The notes: a model not told the origin generated them from the sequence alone. 64,000 nucleotides of DNA from Scandinavium sp051650185 (GCF_051650185.1 NZ_JBOFIN010000140.1:16094-80093), one strand, 5' to 3'. Positions 46,796-55,862 are shown, counted from the stretch's first letter. Translations and numbers: made by a program.

Positions 46796-47932
46796 TTACA
46801 GGGCAGATTCTTCGAGCAGCAGCGTCGCCCGGCGGGATTCACGCGCGCTTTGCAGTAAAACCGTTCCGCAGGCTATTGCCCCACCCAGCAGCGCTGCCAG
46901 CAGGATAATAAGCGACTTCCCTGGGCCATCTTTTTTAATGGGAAGCGAGGGTTCAAGCTGATAATTCACCACGGGAAAATCAACATCAGTAATATTTAAT
47001 GCTTCTAACTGTTTCAATAAATATTCGCGGTTAAGAATGTCAGCATTTAGCTCAGAAACATCTTTAATCGATTTTTCAATTTCGAGTTTTTTATTGATCC
47101 CTTCCGTCCCCAGAGTGACGGAGAAATCAGGATCGTCTTTGATCATTTGCCCGTTGCTGTAAACCGGTTTATTAATTCCGGCCGCCTGAGCAACCTGAAG
47201 GGAATAATTCAGACGCTTAATTTTGGTGTTCTTCGCATTCTCCAGCTGGGCGCGATCGAGCTCCAGACGCTGTTTTTCGGTCTGTAATTTCATGGTCACG
47301 TTTTCATGCAGAGAGGTCATGGTCTGCTTAACCACCTGCGCGCTGACGAATTTGATATAGCCCGCCAAAATGGCTTGCGCCTCTGCGGCATCAGGGCCGG
47401 TAAAAGAGAGCGTCCAGGAGTTATACAGCGAGTTGTTCTCTTTTTTGTTACTGGCATCATCAACGGCTTTCATGCGCTCGGCGATAGTGACGACCGCACG
47501 ATGAAGCTCAATAGGATCGACGTCAGTTTCTTTTAACTGCTCCATTAATTCAGGTGAAGATTTTACGTACTCTTCCAGCAACACGGTGGAGTTAAACTTT
47601 TTGATGAAGAGATTAAACAGCGCGGTGTTGTCGCTTTTATTGTCAACGCCAAGCACTCTCATCGTGGCAAGCAGCGTGTTGAGCGGCATTAGTTGGGTGC
47701 GTTCCGCAGGCGTGATGACGGCGTTGCTGGTCCATTTTTGCGGCAGCAGCAGCGAAACGGCCAGGCCTGCGAGGGCAAACCCAAGAACAAAAGCCAGGAT
47801 GCGTTTGCGGGCACTCCACAACACGTCCAGCAGAGCCAGGAGATCAATATCCTGCCCGGTAGAGAAGGAGTGTGCGGGAACAGAAGCCGTGAGCGTTACG
47901 TCCTTTGGGGTCTTGATATCCATAGTTGACAT
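46796..47932 (-). CDS. fepE: Wzz/FepE-family LPS O-antigen chain-length regulator
   Basis: The 378-aa polysaccharide co-polymerase has membrane segments near residues 44-65 (ILAFVLGFALAGLAVSLLL) and 340-362, flanking a large coiled-coil periplasmic domain. The second one follows the proline-rich PSLPIKKDGPGKSLIILL. It is closest to E. coli FepE (377 aa), which gives very long O chains. In E. coli this slot between ygeA and kduD holds araE, so the gene is a local replacement. No clear ribosome-binding site precedes either ATG (47932 or 47923). Confidence 0.92.
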   Translation of the reverse strand: MSTMDIKTPKDVTLTASVPAHSFSTGQDIDLLALLDVLWSARKRILAFVLGFALAGLAVSLLLPQKWTSNAVITPAERTQLMPLNTLLATMRVLGVDNKSDNTALFNLFIKKFNSTVLLEEYVKSSPELMEQLKETDVDPIELHRAVVTIAERMKAVDDASNKKENNSLYNSWTLSFTGPDAAEAQAILAGYIKFVSAQVVKQTMTSLHENVTMKLQTEKQRLELDRAQLENAKNTKIKRLNYSLQVAQAAGINKPVYSNGQMIKDDPDFSVTLGTEGINKKLEIEKSIKDVSELNADILNREYLLKQLEALNITDVDFPVVNYQLEPSLPIKKDGPGKSLIILLAALLGGAIACGTVLLQSARESRRATLLLEESAL

Positions 47933-48216
47933 AATGTTTTCGTCGATGCGGGTTAACGGTATTTTTCGCTAATATAGCCCTATAAGAAGATTCTGAAAAC
48001 CATTTATTGTATTAATCATGTAACCAGGAATTTTCATAGTCCACATTAGGAAAAAACTACTAAATACTCAATTTCCCGTAAACTTCCCACCTAATTATGG
48101 AGTTGATTAAAAACGCTTAATCATTTAAGCAGAAAATTGTTCAAGACCTGCCGAATAAAAAGTTTAGCGACACTTAATCAAAATTAAGCACGGAAACACA
48201 TTAGCTTTTTTAAGCA
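47933..48216. other. AT-rich spacer between kduD and fepE
   Basis: No open frame is credible here. A candidate minus-strand promoter for fepE has -35 TTTTCA (47994-47999), a 17-bp spacer and -10 TATATT (47971-47976). The remainder is AT-rich, and I see no repeats beyond short direct TTAAGC copies. Confidence 0.45.
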
Positions 48217-48244
48217 TAAAAAAACCCTGCCGAAGCAGGGTTTT
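48217..48244 (-). terminator. Rho-independent terminator after kduD
   Basis: An AACCCTGC-CGAA-GCAGGGTT hairpin is followed on the minus strand by TTTTTTATGC, about 20 bp after the kduD stop. Confidence 0.9.
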
Positions 48245-48261
48245 CGCGGAATGTGCTGGCG

Positions 48262-49023
48262 TTAGCGAGCCAGCCAGCCGCCGTCTACCGCCACCGTGTA
48301 GCCGTTGATGTAGTCTGAAGCCGAAGAGGCAAGGAACACAACCGGCCCCATCAGATCGCTCGGCAAGCCCCAACGCCCGGCCGGAATACGATCCAGAATT
48401 TCGGCGCTGCGTTGTTCATCGGCGCGCAGTTGCTGAGTGTTGTTGGTCGCCATATAGCCTGGCGCAATCGCGTTGACGTTGATACCGTGCTTCGCCCACT
48501 CATTCGCCAGCAAACGGGTTACGCCCATCACACCGCTTTTCGATGCAGTGTAAGAAGGAACGCGAATGCCGCCCTGGAAGGAGAGCATGGAAGCGATGTT
48601 AATAATTTTGCCGCCTTTGCCCTGGCTGATGAAGTGTTTCGCTGCCGCCTGAGACATGAAGAACACCGCTTTGATGTTCAGATTCATCACGTCGTCCCAG
48701 TCTTTCTCGCTAAATTCGATAGCGTCCTGGCGACGAATCAGGCCAGCGTTGTTGACCAGAATATCGATATGGCCAAATTCGGCGACAGCGCGTTCCAGCA
48801 GCTGTGGAATACCGTCGATATTGCGCAGGTCAGCCGTCAGGCTAAGGAACCGACGACCACGGGCGGTGACTTGTTCAATGGTTTCCGTTGGCTCAACGAT
48901 ATTGATACCGACGATGTCACAGCCTGCTTCGGCCAGACCGATGGCCATACCCTGACCCAGACCGGTGTCGCAGCCAGAAACCACGGCAACTTTGCCTGCC
49001 AGTGAAAATGTATCGAGAATCAT
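48262..49023 (-). CDS. kduD: 2-dehydro-3-deoxy-D-gluconate 5-dehydrogenase KduD
   Basis: The 253-aa short-chain dehydrogenase has the NAD loop SGCDTGLGQGMA (about 16-27) and the catalytic YTASKSGVMG (Tyr/Lys near 158-162) after a Ser region. It reduces 2,5-diketo-3-deoxygluconate to KDG in pectin/hexuronate breakdown. It lies 60 bp downstream of kduI in one operon and ends at a strong terminator. Confidence 0.96.
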   Translation of the reverse strand: MILDTFSLAGKVAVVSGCDTGLGQGMAIGLAEAGCDIVGINIVEPTETIEQVTARGRRFLSLTADLRNIDGIPQLLERAVAEFGHIDILVNNAGLIRRQDAIEFSEKDWDDVMNLNIKAVFFMSQAAAKHFISQGKGGKIINIASMLSFQGGIRVPSYTASKSGVMGVTRLLANEWAKHGINVNAIAPGYMATNNTQQLRADEQRSAEILDRIPAGRWGLPSDLMGPVVFLASSASDYINGYTVAVDGGWLAR

Positions 49024-49083
49024 AAAAAATCCTTACTCATTTGACGCCTGTACCGGACAGGCAAAGGGTTTTGCTGCCCGCGA

Positions 49084-49920
49084 CTAGCGCAGATCTTTAA
49101 CAGCGACGTGGTCCATATCATCGAAGACCTGGTTCTCACCGACCATGCCCCAGATAAAGGTGTAGGCCTGTGTGCCCACGCCAGAGTGAATGGACCAGCT
49201 CGGCGAAATGACCGCCTGCTCGTTGTGCATCACGATATGGCGCGTTTCCTGCGGTTGTCCCATCATGTGGAACGCACAGGCGTCGTCGGCCATATTGAAG
49301 TAGAAATAGACTTCCATCCGGCGTTCGTGGGTGTGACATGGCATGGTGTTCCACAGGTTGCCGGGAGCCAGTTCAGTCAGGCCCATGCTGAGCTGACAGG
49401 TTTCCAGCACGTCCGGAACGAAGTATTTATTGATGGTGCGGCGGTTGCTGGTGACGTTGTCGCCAAGCGTGACCGGGGCAACGTCTGCGGGCGTCACTTT
49501 TTTGGTTGGGAAGGTGGTGTGTGCCGGGGCGCAGTTGTAGTAAAACTTCGCCGGTTTCGCGGTATCAATGCTGGCGAACACCACCTCTTTCGCGCCTTTG
49601 CCGACATACAGTGCGTCGCGATGGCCGATTTCATAGCATTTACCATCAACGGTTATGGTGCCCGGGCCGCCAATGTTAATCACACCCAGCTCACGACGCT
49701 CAAGGAAGTAGCTTACGCCAAGCTGCTTGCCCACTTCTCCGCCGACAGAGACCGTTTTGGCCACTGGCATGATGCCACCGACAATGATGCGATCGATATG
49801 GCTGTACACCATGGTGTATTCATCGGCGACAAACACCTGCTCAACTAAAAACTCGTTGCGCAGCCCTTGCGTATCCAGCGTCTTAGCGTGCGCGCTGTGG
49901 ATGCTTTGTCTGATGTCCAC
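49084..49920 (-). CDS. kduI: 5-dehydro-4-deoxy-D-glucuronate isomerase KduI
   Basis: Starting at GTG 49920, with GGAGG five bases upstream, gives 278 aa as in E. coli; the ATG further upstream has no similarity. It isomerises 5-keto-4-deoxyuronate to 2,5-diketo-3-deoxygluconate. The cupin metal site is in CHTHERRMEVYFYF (about 196-209) with a later His in WSIHSGVG. It is the first gene of kduI-kduD, with a KdgR box about 90 bp upstream. Confidence 0.96.
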   Translation of the reverse strand: MDIRQSIHSAHAKTLDTQGLRNEFLVEQVFVADEYTMVYSHIDRIIVGGIMPVAKTVSVGGEVGKQLGVSYFLERRELGVINIGGPGTITVDGKCYEIGHRDALYVGKGAKEVVFASIDTAKPAKFYYNCAPAHTTFPTKKVTPADVAPVTLGDNVTSNRRTINKYFVPDVLETCQLSMGLTELAPGNLWNTMPCHTHERRMEVYFYFNMADDACAFHMMGQPQETRHIVMHNEQAVISPSWSIHSGVGTQAYTFIWGMVGENQVFDDMDHVAVKDLR

Positions 49921-50011
49921 GTAAACCTCCAGCATAAGTTTCATTTTGAAAAGCAGTTTCGCTTTTCTGTTAAAACCATCTTATGCCTCCCACTGGTGGT
50001 TTTCAATGATA

Positions 50012-50030
50012 AATAAAACATCGTTTCATT
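50012..50030 (-). promoter_or_regulatory. KdgR box before kduI
   Basis: On the minus strand AATGAAACGATGTTTTATT matches the near-palindromic KdgR operator (AATGAAAC..GTTTCATT type). The position, about 92 bp before the kduI GTG, fits repression relieved by KDG. Confidence 0.78.
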
Positions 50031-50202
50031 TTTTATGTCGATAAATTCCAGAAATGCAAAACCGATCACGCTACGAGCGTGACAACGCTTCACCTAAGAG
50101 AAACATGTCATTTAATAACAACATGTTAAACGAACTTTGAATTAAGACACAGAAGAGAGATAACTTCGTAGAAAAACGAAGGAAGGGTGAATTTCAGCCA
50201 GC

Positions 50203-50228
50203 AAAAAGGCCTCCTTTACAGGAGGCCT
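50203..50228 (-). terminator. Rho-independent terminator after yqeF
   Basis: A GGCCTCC-TTTACA-GGAGGCC stem is followed by TTTTTGC on the minus strand, about 22 bp downstream of the yqeF stop. The rest of the gap to kduI (49921-50202) shows only the KdgR box and AT-rich sequence. Confidence 0.9.
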
Positions 50229-50249
50229 CACAAGATAAGCAGCTCAGAA

Positions 50250-51431
50250 CTATTCGCGCTCAACCGCCAGCGCCACGCCCTGTCCACCGCCGATACACAA
50301 TGTTGCCAGCCCTTTGCGGGCACCGCGTTTAATCATCTCATGAACCAGCGACACCAAAATACGGCAGCCGGACGCGCCAATCGGATGGCCCAGTGCAATC
50401 GCACCGCCGTTAACGTTGACGCGCTTCTCGTCCCATTCCAGCACCTTGCCGACGGAAATAGCCTGTGCGGCAAAAGCTTCATTGGCTTCAATCAGGTCAA
50501 CATCGCCCAGCTGCCAGCCTACTCGTTCAAGGCAACGGCGGGTCGCATAAACAGGCGCAATGCCCATCAATGCAGGATCGACCCCCACGCTGGCGAAGGC
50601 CCGGATGCGCGCCAGAATCGGCAAATCCAGCTCCAGCGCACGTGATTCACTCATCATCATCACCGCCGCCGCGCCATCGTTTATCGATGAGGCGTTACCC
50701 GCGGTCACCGAACCCAGCGTATCAAACGCGGGCATCAGGCGGGCAAGCCCTTCGGCGCTGGCATCGGTCCTGGGCTGTTCGTCGGTATCGACGACCTGAG
50801 TCAGACCATTTTTCTGAACATTCACCACCGGAACGATTTCATCGCGGAAGCGTCCGGAATCTATCGCCCGCCGCGCTTTTTGCTGCGAGCTAAGCGCCCA
50901 GGCATCCTGTAACTCGCGGGTAATGCCGTATTCGCGCGCCAGGTTTTCCGCCGTCACGCCCATATGATAATCGTTGAAAGCATCCCACAGCCCGTCATGT
51001 ACAAGGCTGTCGATAAGCTGGCTGTTGCCCAGCCGTGCCCCTGTTCTGCTGTCGGTCAGTACATGAGGCGCGCGGCTCATGTTTTCCTGGCCGCCCGCGA
51101 TAACCACATCCGCTTCCCCGCACTGAATCGCCTGGGTCGCAAGATGCAGCGCTTTCAGGCCCGAGCCGCAAACGTCATTAATGGTAATGGCAGAAACCGT
51201 GTTCGGCAGACCGCCTTTGATGGCCGACTGTCGGGCAGGGTTTTGCCCGGCCCCCGCCGTCAGCACCTGGCCGAGGATCACTTCATCGACAGCAAAAGGA
51301 TCGAGACCGGTCCGTTCGACCAGCGCTTTCACCACGACGCTGCCCAACTCCACGGCTGTAAAGCGCGATAACGCGCCCTGAAAACAGCCGATGGGGGTTC
51401 TTACTGCACCTACGATTACGACGTCTTTCAT
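50250..51431 (-). CDS. yqeF: Acetyl-CoA acetyltransferase YqeF (thiolase)
   Basis: With the ATG at 51431 the product is 393 aa, as in E. coli. Thiolase active residues are the acyl-accepting Cys in INDVCGSGLKAL (near 88), His in NVNGGAIALGHPIGASG (near 349) and Cys in ATLCIGGGQG (near 379). It condenses or cleaves acetoacetyl-CoA; the physiological pathway in enterics is unclear. It is divergent from yqeG. Confidence 0.94.
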   Translation of the reverse strand: MKDVVIVGAVRTPIGCFQGALSRFTAVELGSVVVKALVERTGLDPFAVDEVILGQVLTAGAGQNPARQSAIKGGLPNTVSAITINDVCGSGLKALHLATQAIQCGEADVVIAGGQENMSRAPHVLTDSRTGARLGNSQLIDSLVHDGLWDAFNDYHMGVTAENLAREYGITRELQDAWALSSQQKARRAIDSGRFRDEIVPVVNVQKNGLTQVVDTDEQPRTDASAEGLARLMPAFDTLGSVTAGNASSINDGAAAVMMMSESRALELDLPILARIRAFASVGVDPALMGIAPVYATRRCLERVGWQLGDVDLIEANEAFAAQAISVGKVLEWDEKRVNVNGGAIALGHPIGASGCRILVSLVHEMIKRGARKGLATLCIGGGQGVALAVERE

Positions 51432-51650
51432 CCCGACCTCAGCGCAAATTAACCGCACTATAGTAGAGTATTGTTATCAACTATTATCGTAATTGTTTAC
51501 AAAAAGTGAGATTAATCACAAAGCAATGCGCTGTCATTTAACATTCATCCGCCAATACCGCGCGGGTGGCATTTCGCGCTCCCCCGCCCCTTCGGTTTTA
51601 TGGTAAATTCGCCTCCGTTTTCCTGGTAATCTGGTTTTAAAATTCAAACA

Positions 51651-52880
51651 ATGTCGAAATTATGGTCAAAAGACGAAACCCTGTGGAGTTTCGCCTTATA
51701 TGGTACTGCGGTAGGCGCTGGCACGCTGTTCCTGCCGATTCAGCTAGGCTCCGCCGGAGCGATGGTGTTACTGATTACGGCACTGGTGGCATGGCCGCTG
51801 ACATACTGGCCGCACCGTGCACTGTGTCGCTTTATTTTATCGGCCAACCTGCCTGCTAACGTCGGGATCACCGGCGCCGTCAATCACTACTACGGCAAAA
51901 AAATCGGCAACCTCATCACCTCGCTCTATTTCATCGCCTTCTTTGTGGTGGTGCTGATTTACGCCGTCGCCATCACCAACTCGCTCACTGAACAGTTAGC
52001 CAAACAGATGACAGTGACGCTCGGCATTCGCATGCTGGTGAGCCTGGGTGTGGTGCTGGTTTTAAACCTGATCTTCCTGATGGGTCGTCATGCGACGCTG
52101 AAAGTCATGGGGTTTCTGGTTTTCCCGCTGATTGCTTATTTTCTGTTTCTCTCTGTCTGGCTCACTGGCTCCTGGCAGCCAACGCTGTTCAGCGGGCAGT
52201 TGACCTTTACGCCTCACACCCTGCATCAGGTCTGGCTCTCCATTCCCGTGATGGTTTTCGCTTTTAGCCATACGCCTATTATCTCGACCTTCGCTATCGA
52301 TCGTCGCGAGAAATTCGGCGAGCAGGCCATGGATAAATGCAAAAAAATTATGCGGATTGCTTATCTGATCATCTGCCTGAGCGTGCTGTTTTTCGTCTTC
52401 AGCTGTCTGCTGGCTATTCCGGAAAGCTACATTGCCAACGCCAAAAACGAAGGGGTGACGATCCTTTCCGCCCTGGCAATGATGCCAGCCTCGCCGCACT
52501 GGCTGGCGGTTTCCGGGATCATTGTGGCGATTGTGGCGATGTCGAAATCTTTCCTTGGCACCTACTTCGGGGTGATTGAGGGTGCCAGCGAGATAGTGAA
52601 AGCTGGCCTGAATCAGGTTGGCGTGCGAAAAAGCCGTGCTTTTAACCGCGCGACTGCCATCCTGCTGGTGTCCGCCTTGACGTTTGTGGTGTGTTGCATT
52701 AACCCGAACGCTATCTCGATGATTTATGCCATCAGCGGCCCGTTGATTGCGATGATCCTGTTCATTATGCCGACGCTGTCCACTTACCTGATCCCTGCTC
52801 TCAAGCCTTATCGCTCTGTGGGAAGTCTCATTACGCTGGTCGTTGGCGTGCTCTGCGTCTCGGTCATGTTCTTCGGCTAA
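51651..52880 (+). CDS. yqeG: YqeG, HAAAP-family amino-acid transporter
   Basis: The 409-aa protein has 11 membrane segments and matches YqeG/SdaC-type serine/threonine permeases of the hydroxy/aromatic amino-acid permease family. The N-terminal TAVGAGTLFLPIQLGSAG and the FSHTPIISTFAIDRREKFG motif are visible. E. coli YqeG has been linked to serine and threonine uptake. In E. coli K-12 the ETT2 region follows; here the AKR/redox genes follow instead. Confidence 0.93.
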   Translation: MSKLWSKDETLWSFALYGTAVGAGTLFLPIQLGSAGAMVLLITALVAWPLTYWPHRALCRFILSANLPANVGITGAVNHYYGKKIGNLITSLYFIAFFVVVLIYAVAITNSLTEQLAKQMTVTLGIRMLVSLGVVLVLNLIFLMGRHATLKVMGFLVFPLIAYFLFLSVWLTGSWQPTLFSGQLTFTPHTLHQVWLSIPVMVFAFSHTPIISTFAIDRREKFGEQAMDKCKKIMRIAYLIICLSVLFFVFSCLLAIPESYIANAKNEGVTILSALAMMPASPHWLAVSGIIVAIVAMSKSFLGTYFGVIEGASEIVKAGLNQVGVRKSRAFNRATAILLVSALTFVVCCINPNAISMIYAISGPLIAMILFIMPTLSTYLIPALKPYRSVGSLITLVVGVLCVSVMFFG

Positions 52881-52985
52881 TCCCTGTGCGGCTCACGGGC
52901 CGCACATTCCGTTAAACTTTCTTCGCTTCCTTCTTTGCCTGAGCGGTTTACACTTAGCCGGTTAAGCCATTATGAGGAAACAGTT

Positions 52986-53864
52986 ATGTCCAGCGTTAAA
53001 CAGTCCGGCAGTTTTACTCTCGGCGATCGTGATGTGTATCGCCTTGGCTATGGAGCCATGCAGCTGGCGGGCCCTGGCGTGTTTGGCCCACCGAAAGATC
53101 CAGAGATGGCCGTCAAAGTGCTTCAGGCCGCACTTGAAGCTGGCGTGAACCATATCGACACCTCCGATTTTTATGGGCCGCATGTCACCAACCAGATCAT
53201 CAAAAAGGCACTTCCCCCCTATCCGCAAGAGTTGACGATTGTCACCAAAGTCAGCGCCCGTCGCGACGATCAGGGCAACTGGCTGCCGGCAATGTCTGCC
53301 CCGGAACTCACTTCCGCCGTGGAAGACAACCTGCGTAATCTGGGTCTCGATGTGCTGGATGTGGTCAACCTGCGCAGCATGATCAGCGCTCACGGCCCGG
53401 CGGAAGGATCGCTCGAAGCGCCGCTGGAAACGCTGATTAAGCTGAAAGACCGTGGCCTGATCCGCCATATCGGGATGAGCAACGTCACCGCGAAGCAGGT
53501 GGAAGACGGCCTGAAAATGACCGATATCGTCTGCGTGCAGAACTTCTATAACGTGGCGAACCGCCATGACGATAAGCTCATCGACATGCTGGCAACGAAG
53601 AATATCGCCTATGTGCCGTTCTTCCCGCTGGGCGGCTTCACACCGTTGCAGTCTCAGGATATCAACGACATTGCTGCAAACCTGAACGCCACGCCGATGC
53701 AGGTCGCGCTGGCATGGCTGCTGCAACGCTCGCCTAATATTCTGCTGATCCCAGGAACGTCTTCCCTGAAGCATCTGGAAGAGAACCTGGCGGCGGCTGC
53801 GCTAACCCTTCCGCAAGAGGCGCTGGACGTGTTGAACAACCTGCCGCAGGCTGCTCAGCACTGA
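52986..53864 (+). CDS. Aldo/keto reductase, YdbC-like
   Basis: Starting at 52986 (GAGGAAACAG upstream) the product is 292 aa. It closely resembles E. coli YdbC (286 aa), including LGYGAMQLAGPGVFGPP, the catalytic NHIDTSDFYGPHVTNQ (Asp/Tyr), TKVSAR (Lys) and NILLIPGTSSLKHLEEN for NADPH binding. YdbC is a pyridoxal reductase-type AKR. A REP cluster separates it from the redox operon, so it is probably transcribed alone. Confidence 0.88.
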   Translation: MSSVKQSGSFTLGDRDVYRLGYGAMQLAGPGVFGPPKDPEMAVKVLQAALEAGVNHIDTSDFYGPHVTNQIIKKALPPYPQELTIVTKVSARRDDQGNWLPAMSAPELTSAVEDNLRNLGLDVLDVVNLRSMISAHGPAEGSLEAPLETLIKLKDRGLIRHIGMSNVTAKQVEDGLKMTDIVCVQNFYNVANRHDDKLIDMLATKNIAYVPFFPLGGFTPLQSQDINDIAANLNATPMQVALAWLLQRSPNILLIPGTSSLKHLEENLAAAALTLPQEALDVLNNLPQAAQH

Positions 53865-53872
53865 TCCTTATG

Positions 53873-53947
53873 ACGCCCGGCGGCGCAAGCTTGCCGGGCC
53901 TACTCCGTCCTGTAGGCCTGTGCAAACGAAGTACCGCCCGGCGGCGT
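53873..53947. repeat. REP/BIME cluster after the aldo/keto reductase
   Basis: Two inverted REP-like units (ACGCCCGGCGGCGCAAGCTTGCCGGGCC and TACCGCCCGGCGGCGTCAG) are joined by GTCCTGTAGGCCTG. The strongly palindromic CGGCGCAAGCTTGCCGG adds a hairpin. Confidence 0.85.
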
Positions 53948-53982
53948 CAGCTTGCTGATGACTAAAAAAATTTCTCAGCAGC

Positions 53983-54008
53983 GAAACCTTTTCCCTCCAC
54001 GCAGCGAA
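53983..54008 (+). promoter_or_regulatory. Putative ECF (SigF-type) promoter of the redox operon
   Basis: GAAACC (53983-53988), exactly 16 bp, then CGAA (54005-54008) matches the published Caulobacter SigF promoter form GTAACC-N16-CGAA with one difference. It lies 41 bp before the peroxiredoxin start and upstream of an ECF sigma gene of the class that travels with DUF1109 anti-sigmas, suggesting autoregulation. Confidence 0.65.
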
Positions 54009-54009
54009 C

Positions 54010-54036
54010 TGTGTAAGAAACCCCTTTCCTTACACA
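54010..54036 (+). promoter_or_regulatory. 5'-leader hairpin before the peroxiredoxin gene
   Basis: A perfect 8-bp inverted repeat TGTGTAAG/CTTACACA with an 11-nt loop sits between the ECF-type -10 element and the ribosome-binding site (GTGGAG). It could stabilise the mRNA, act as an operator or modulate translation. Confidence 0.5.
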
Positions 54037-54049
54037 AGTGGAGCTCACC

Positions 54050-54610
54050 ATGATTGCTGTAAAACATCGCTTATCGCTGCTGGCTACTGCCGCTCTTGGT
54101 TTCTCTTTGATGGCGTTTAACGCCGCCGCCGCGCTGCCGGTGGGTGCCAGCGCACCTGACTTCAAGCTCGACGCCGCGCTCGCCGGTAAACCGATGACCT
54201 TCTCGCTGCAACAGGCGCTACAAAAAGGCCCTGTCGTGCTCTACTTCTTCCCGGCGGCGTTCACCAAAGGCTGCACGCTGGAAGCGCATGACTTTGCTGA
54301 AGCGACGGATGATTTCAAAAAGCTGGGCGCGACGGTGATTGGCGTGACGGCGGGGAACGTGGATCAGGTGGGGAAATTCTCGCAGCTTGAATGCCGTAAT
54401 AAGTTTGCCGTCGCCGCAGATCCGGGCGCCAAAGTCGCAGCTGAATATCAAACCCAAATGCAGATGGGCGGCAAAAAGCTCTCTGACCGCACGTCTTATG
54501 TGATTGCTCCCGACGGTAAGATCCTGCTGAGCTACACCGATCGTAATCCGGATGCCCACATCCAGAAAACGATGGATGCGGTGAAACAGTACGCCCAGTC
54601 ACACTCCTGA
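54050..54610 (+). CDS. Periplasmic peroxiredoxin (AhpC/TSA family)
   Basis: The 186-aa precursor starts at ATG 54050 and has a Sec signal peptide (about 1-30; LLATAALGFSLMAFNAAA). The peroxiredoxin domain shows the peroxidatic Cys in FFPAAFTKGCTLEAHDF and a second Cys in QLECRNKFAV, so a two-cysteine BCP/AhpC-like thiol peroxidase is likely. Being exported, it needs a reductant from across the membrane. The next gene, a DsbD-like transporter 19 bp downstream, can supply it, as ScsB does for a peroxiredoxin in Caulobacter. Confidence 0.88.
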   Translation: MIAVKHRLSLLATAALGFSLMAFNAAAALPVGASAPDFKLDAALAGKPMTFSLQQALQKGPVVLYFFPAAFTKGCTLEAHDFAEATDDFKKLGATVIGVTAGNVDQVGKFSQLECRNKFAVAADPGAKVAAEYQTQMQMGGKKLSDRTSYVIAPDGKILLSYTDRNPDAHIQKTMDAVKQYAQSHS

Positions 54611-54629
54611 TAGCAAACAGAGACAGCTT

Positions 54630-55862
54630 ATGTTGACTGCCATGCTCGCCGCCTTTTTAGGCGGCATTATTCTCAACTTCATGCCGTGCGTGTTTCCGGT
54701 GGTGTCGTTGAAGGCGTTCGGGCTGCTGCGTCACGATGGTGATACGGCAAGCGCCCGCAGCGAAGGCCTCGCGTTTTTGCTTGGGGTTGTCGTCACGATG
54801 ATGGCGCTGGCAGCGATCTTGCTTGCCGCACGCGCAGGCGGGAATGCGGTTGGCTGGGGTTTCCAGCTTCAGTCACCGTTGGTTATCTCGATTCTGGCGC
54901 TGGTTATCCTCGGTGCAGCGCTCAATATGCTGGGCGTGTTTGAAGTGGGCCTGTCACTACAGCGTGCCGGAGAGCTTTCTATTGGCCGCGGAGCATTTGT
55001 CCGTTCCGCGCTGACAGGTGCGCTGGCGATCATCGTCGCCACCCCCTGCTCGGCTCCGTTTATGGCGGGCGCTATTGGCTATGCTCTGGTACAACCGCCT
55101 GCTGTCGCACTGGCGATTTTCTTTGCGCTGGCACTGGGCTTCGCTGCCCCCTTCACGCTGATATCACTTTTCCCTGCTCTTGCGCGCCGCTTGCCGCGCC
55201 CTGGAGCATGGATGAGCGTCCTGAAAAATGGCCTCGCCTTCCCGATGTTTGGCGCGTACGCCTGGCTGGTTTGGGTCCTCGCACAACAAGCCGGAATGAC
55301 GGCACTGGCTACCCTGCTTGCGGGGTCGGTTATCGTCAGCTTTGCAGCCTGGATTTATGGCATGGCGCAACAGCGTCAACTGGCCGGGCGCGGCTACCGC
55401 GTGATGTATTCAGTCACCGTGGCGCTGCTTCTGCTGGTGTTGATACCGTTACCAGGTGTGATGAAACCAGCCGCCAATGCAGATATCGTGCAGAACGCTC
55501 AGCAGGTCGCCCCGATAAAATGGACGCCGCAGACTGTGGCTGAACAGCGCGGACACGGCAAAGCCATTTTCGTGAACTTCACTGCTTCCTGGTGCATCAC
55601 CTGTCAGGTGAACGACAAGACTTCGCTCTCCACCCAGTCGGTGAAAGAGGCGATGGCGAAAACGGGCACGCTGTATATGGTGGCAGATTCGACTAAATTT
55701 AATGCGGATGTCGATGACGCGCTAAGCCAGTTTGGTCAGGGCGGATTACCGCTGTATGTGGTTTATCCTGCCGATGGCAGCGCACCAAAGGTTTTACCGC
55801 AGGTATTAACCCCGACCATCGTGGTGAATGCCCTCAATCAGGCTGCCGGTAAAAAGGCGTGA
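54630..55862 (+). CDS. DsbD/ScsB-like thiol:disulfide electron transporter, lacking the alpha domain
   Basis: The 410-aa protein begins directly with the DsbD beta membrane domain of eight segments. Its two redox cysteines are in NFMPCVFPVVSLK (Cys20) and VATPCSAPFMAG. It ends with a periplasmic thioredoxin gamma domain, active site WCITC (about 320-324). Full DsbD (565 aa) carries an extra N-terminal alpha domain that is absent here, so its target is probably contacted directly, most simply the adjacent peroxiredoxin. Electrons come from cytoplasmic thioredoxin. Confidence 0.9.
   Translation: MLTAMLAAFLGGIILNFMPCVFPVVSLKAFGLLRHDGDTASARSEGLAFLLGVVVTMMALAAILLAARAGGNAVGWGFQLQSPLVISILALVILGAALNMLGVFEVGLSLQRAGELSIGRGAFVRSALTGALAIIVATPCSAPFMAGAIGYALVQPPAVALAIFFALALGFAAPFTLISLFPALARRLPRPGAWMSVLKNGLAFPMFGAYAWLVWVLAQQAGMTALATLLAGSVIVSFAAWIYGMAQQRQLAGRGYRVMYSVTVALLLLVLIPLPGVMKPAANADIVQNAQQVAPIKWTPQTVAEQRGHGKAIFVNFTASWCITCQVNDKTSLSTQSVKEAMAKTGTLYMVADSTKFNADVDDALSQFGQGGLPLYVVYPADGSAPKVLPQVLTPTIVVNALNQAAGKKA

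Noticed and set aside
46726..46908. 60-codon plus-strand frame at the end of fepE
   Set aside because: It overlaps the long terminator hairpin and then the fepE coding sequence in antisense.
49921..49944. ATG start of kduI eight codons upstream
   Set aside because: The extra residues show no similarity and cover the strong GGAGG ribosome-binding site that serves GTG 49920.
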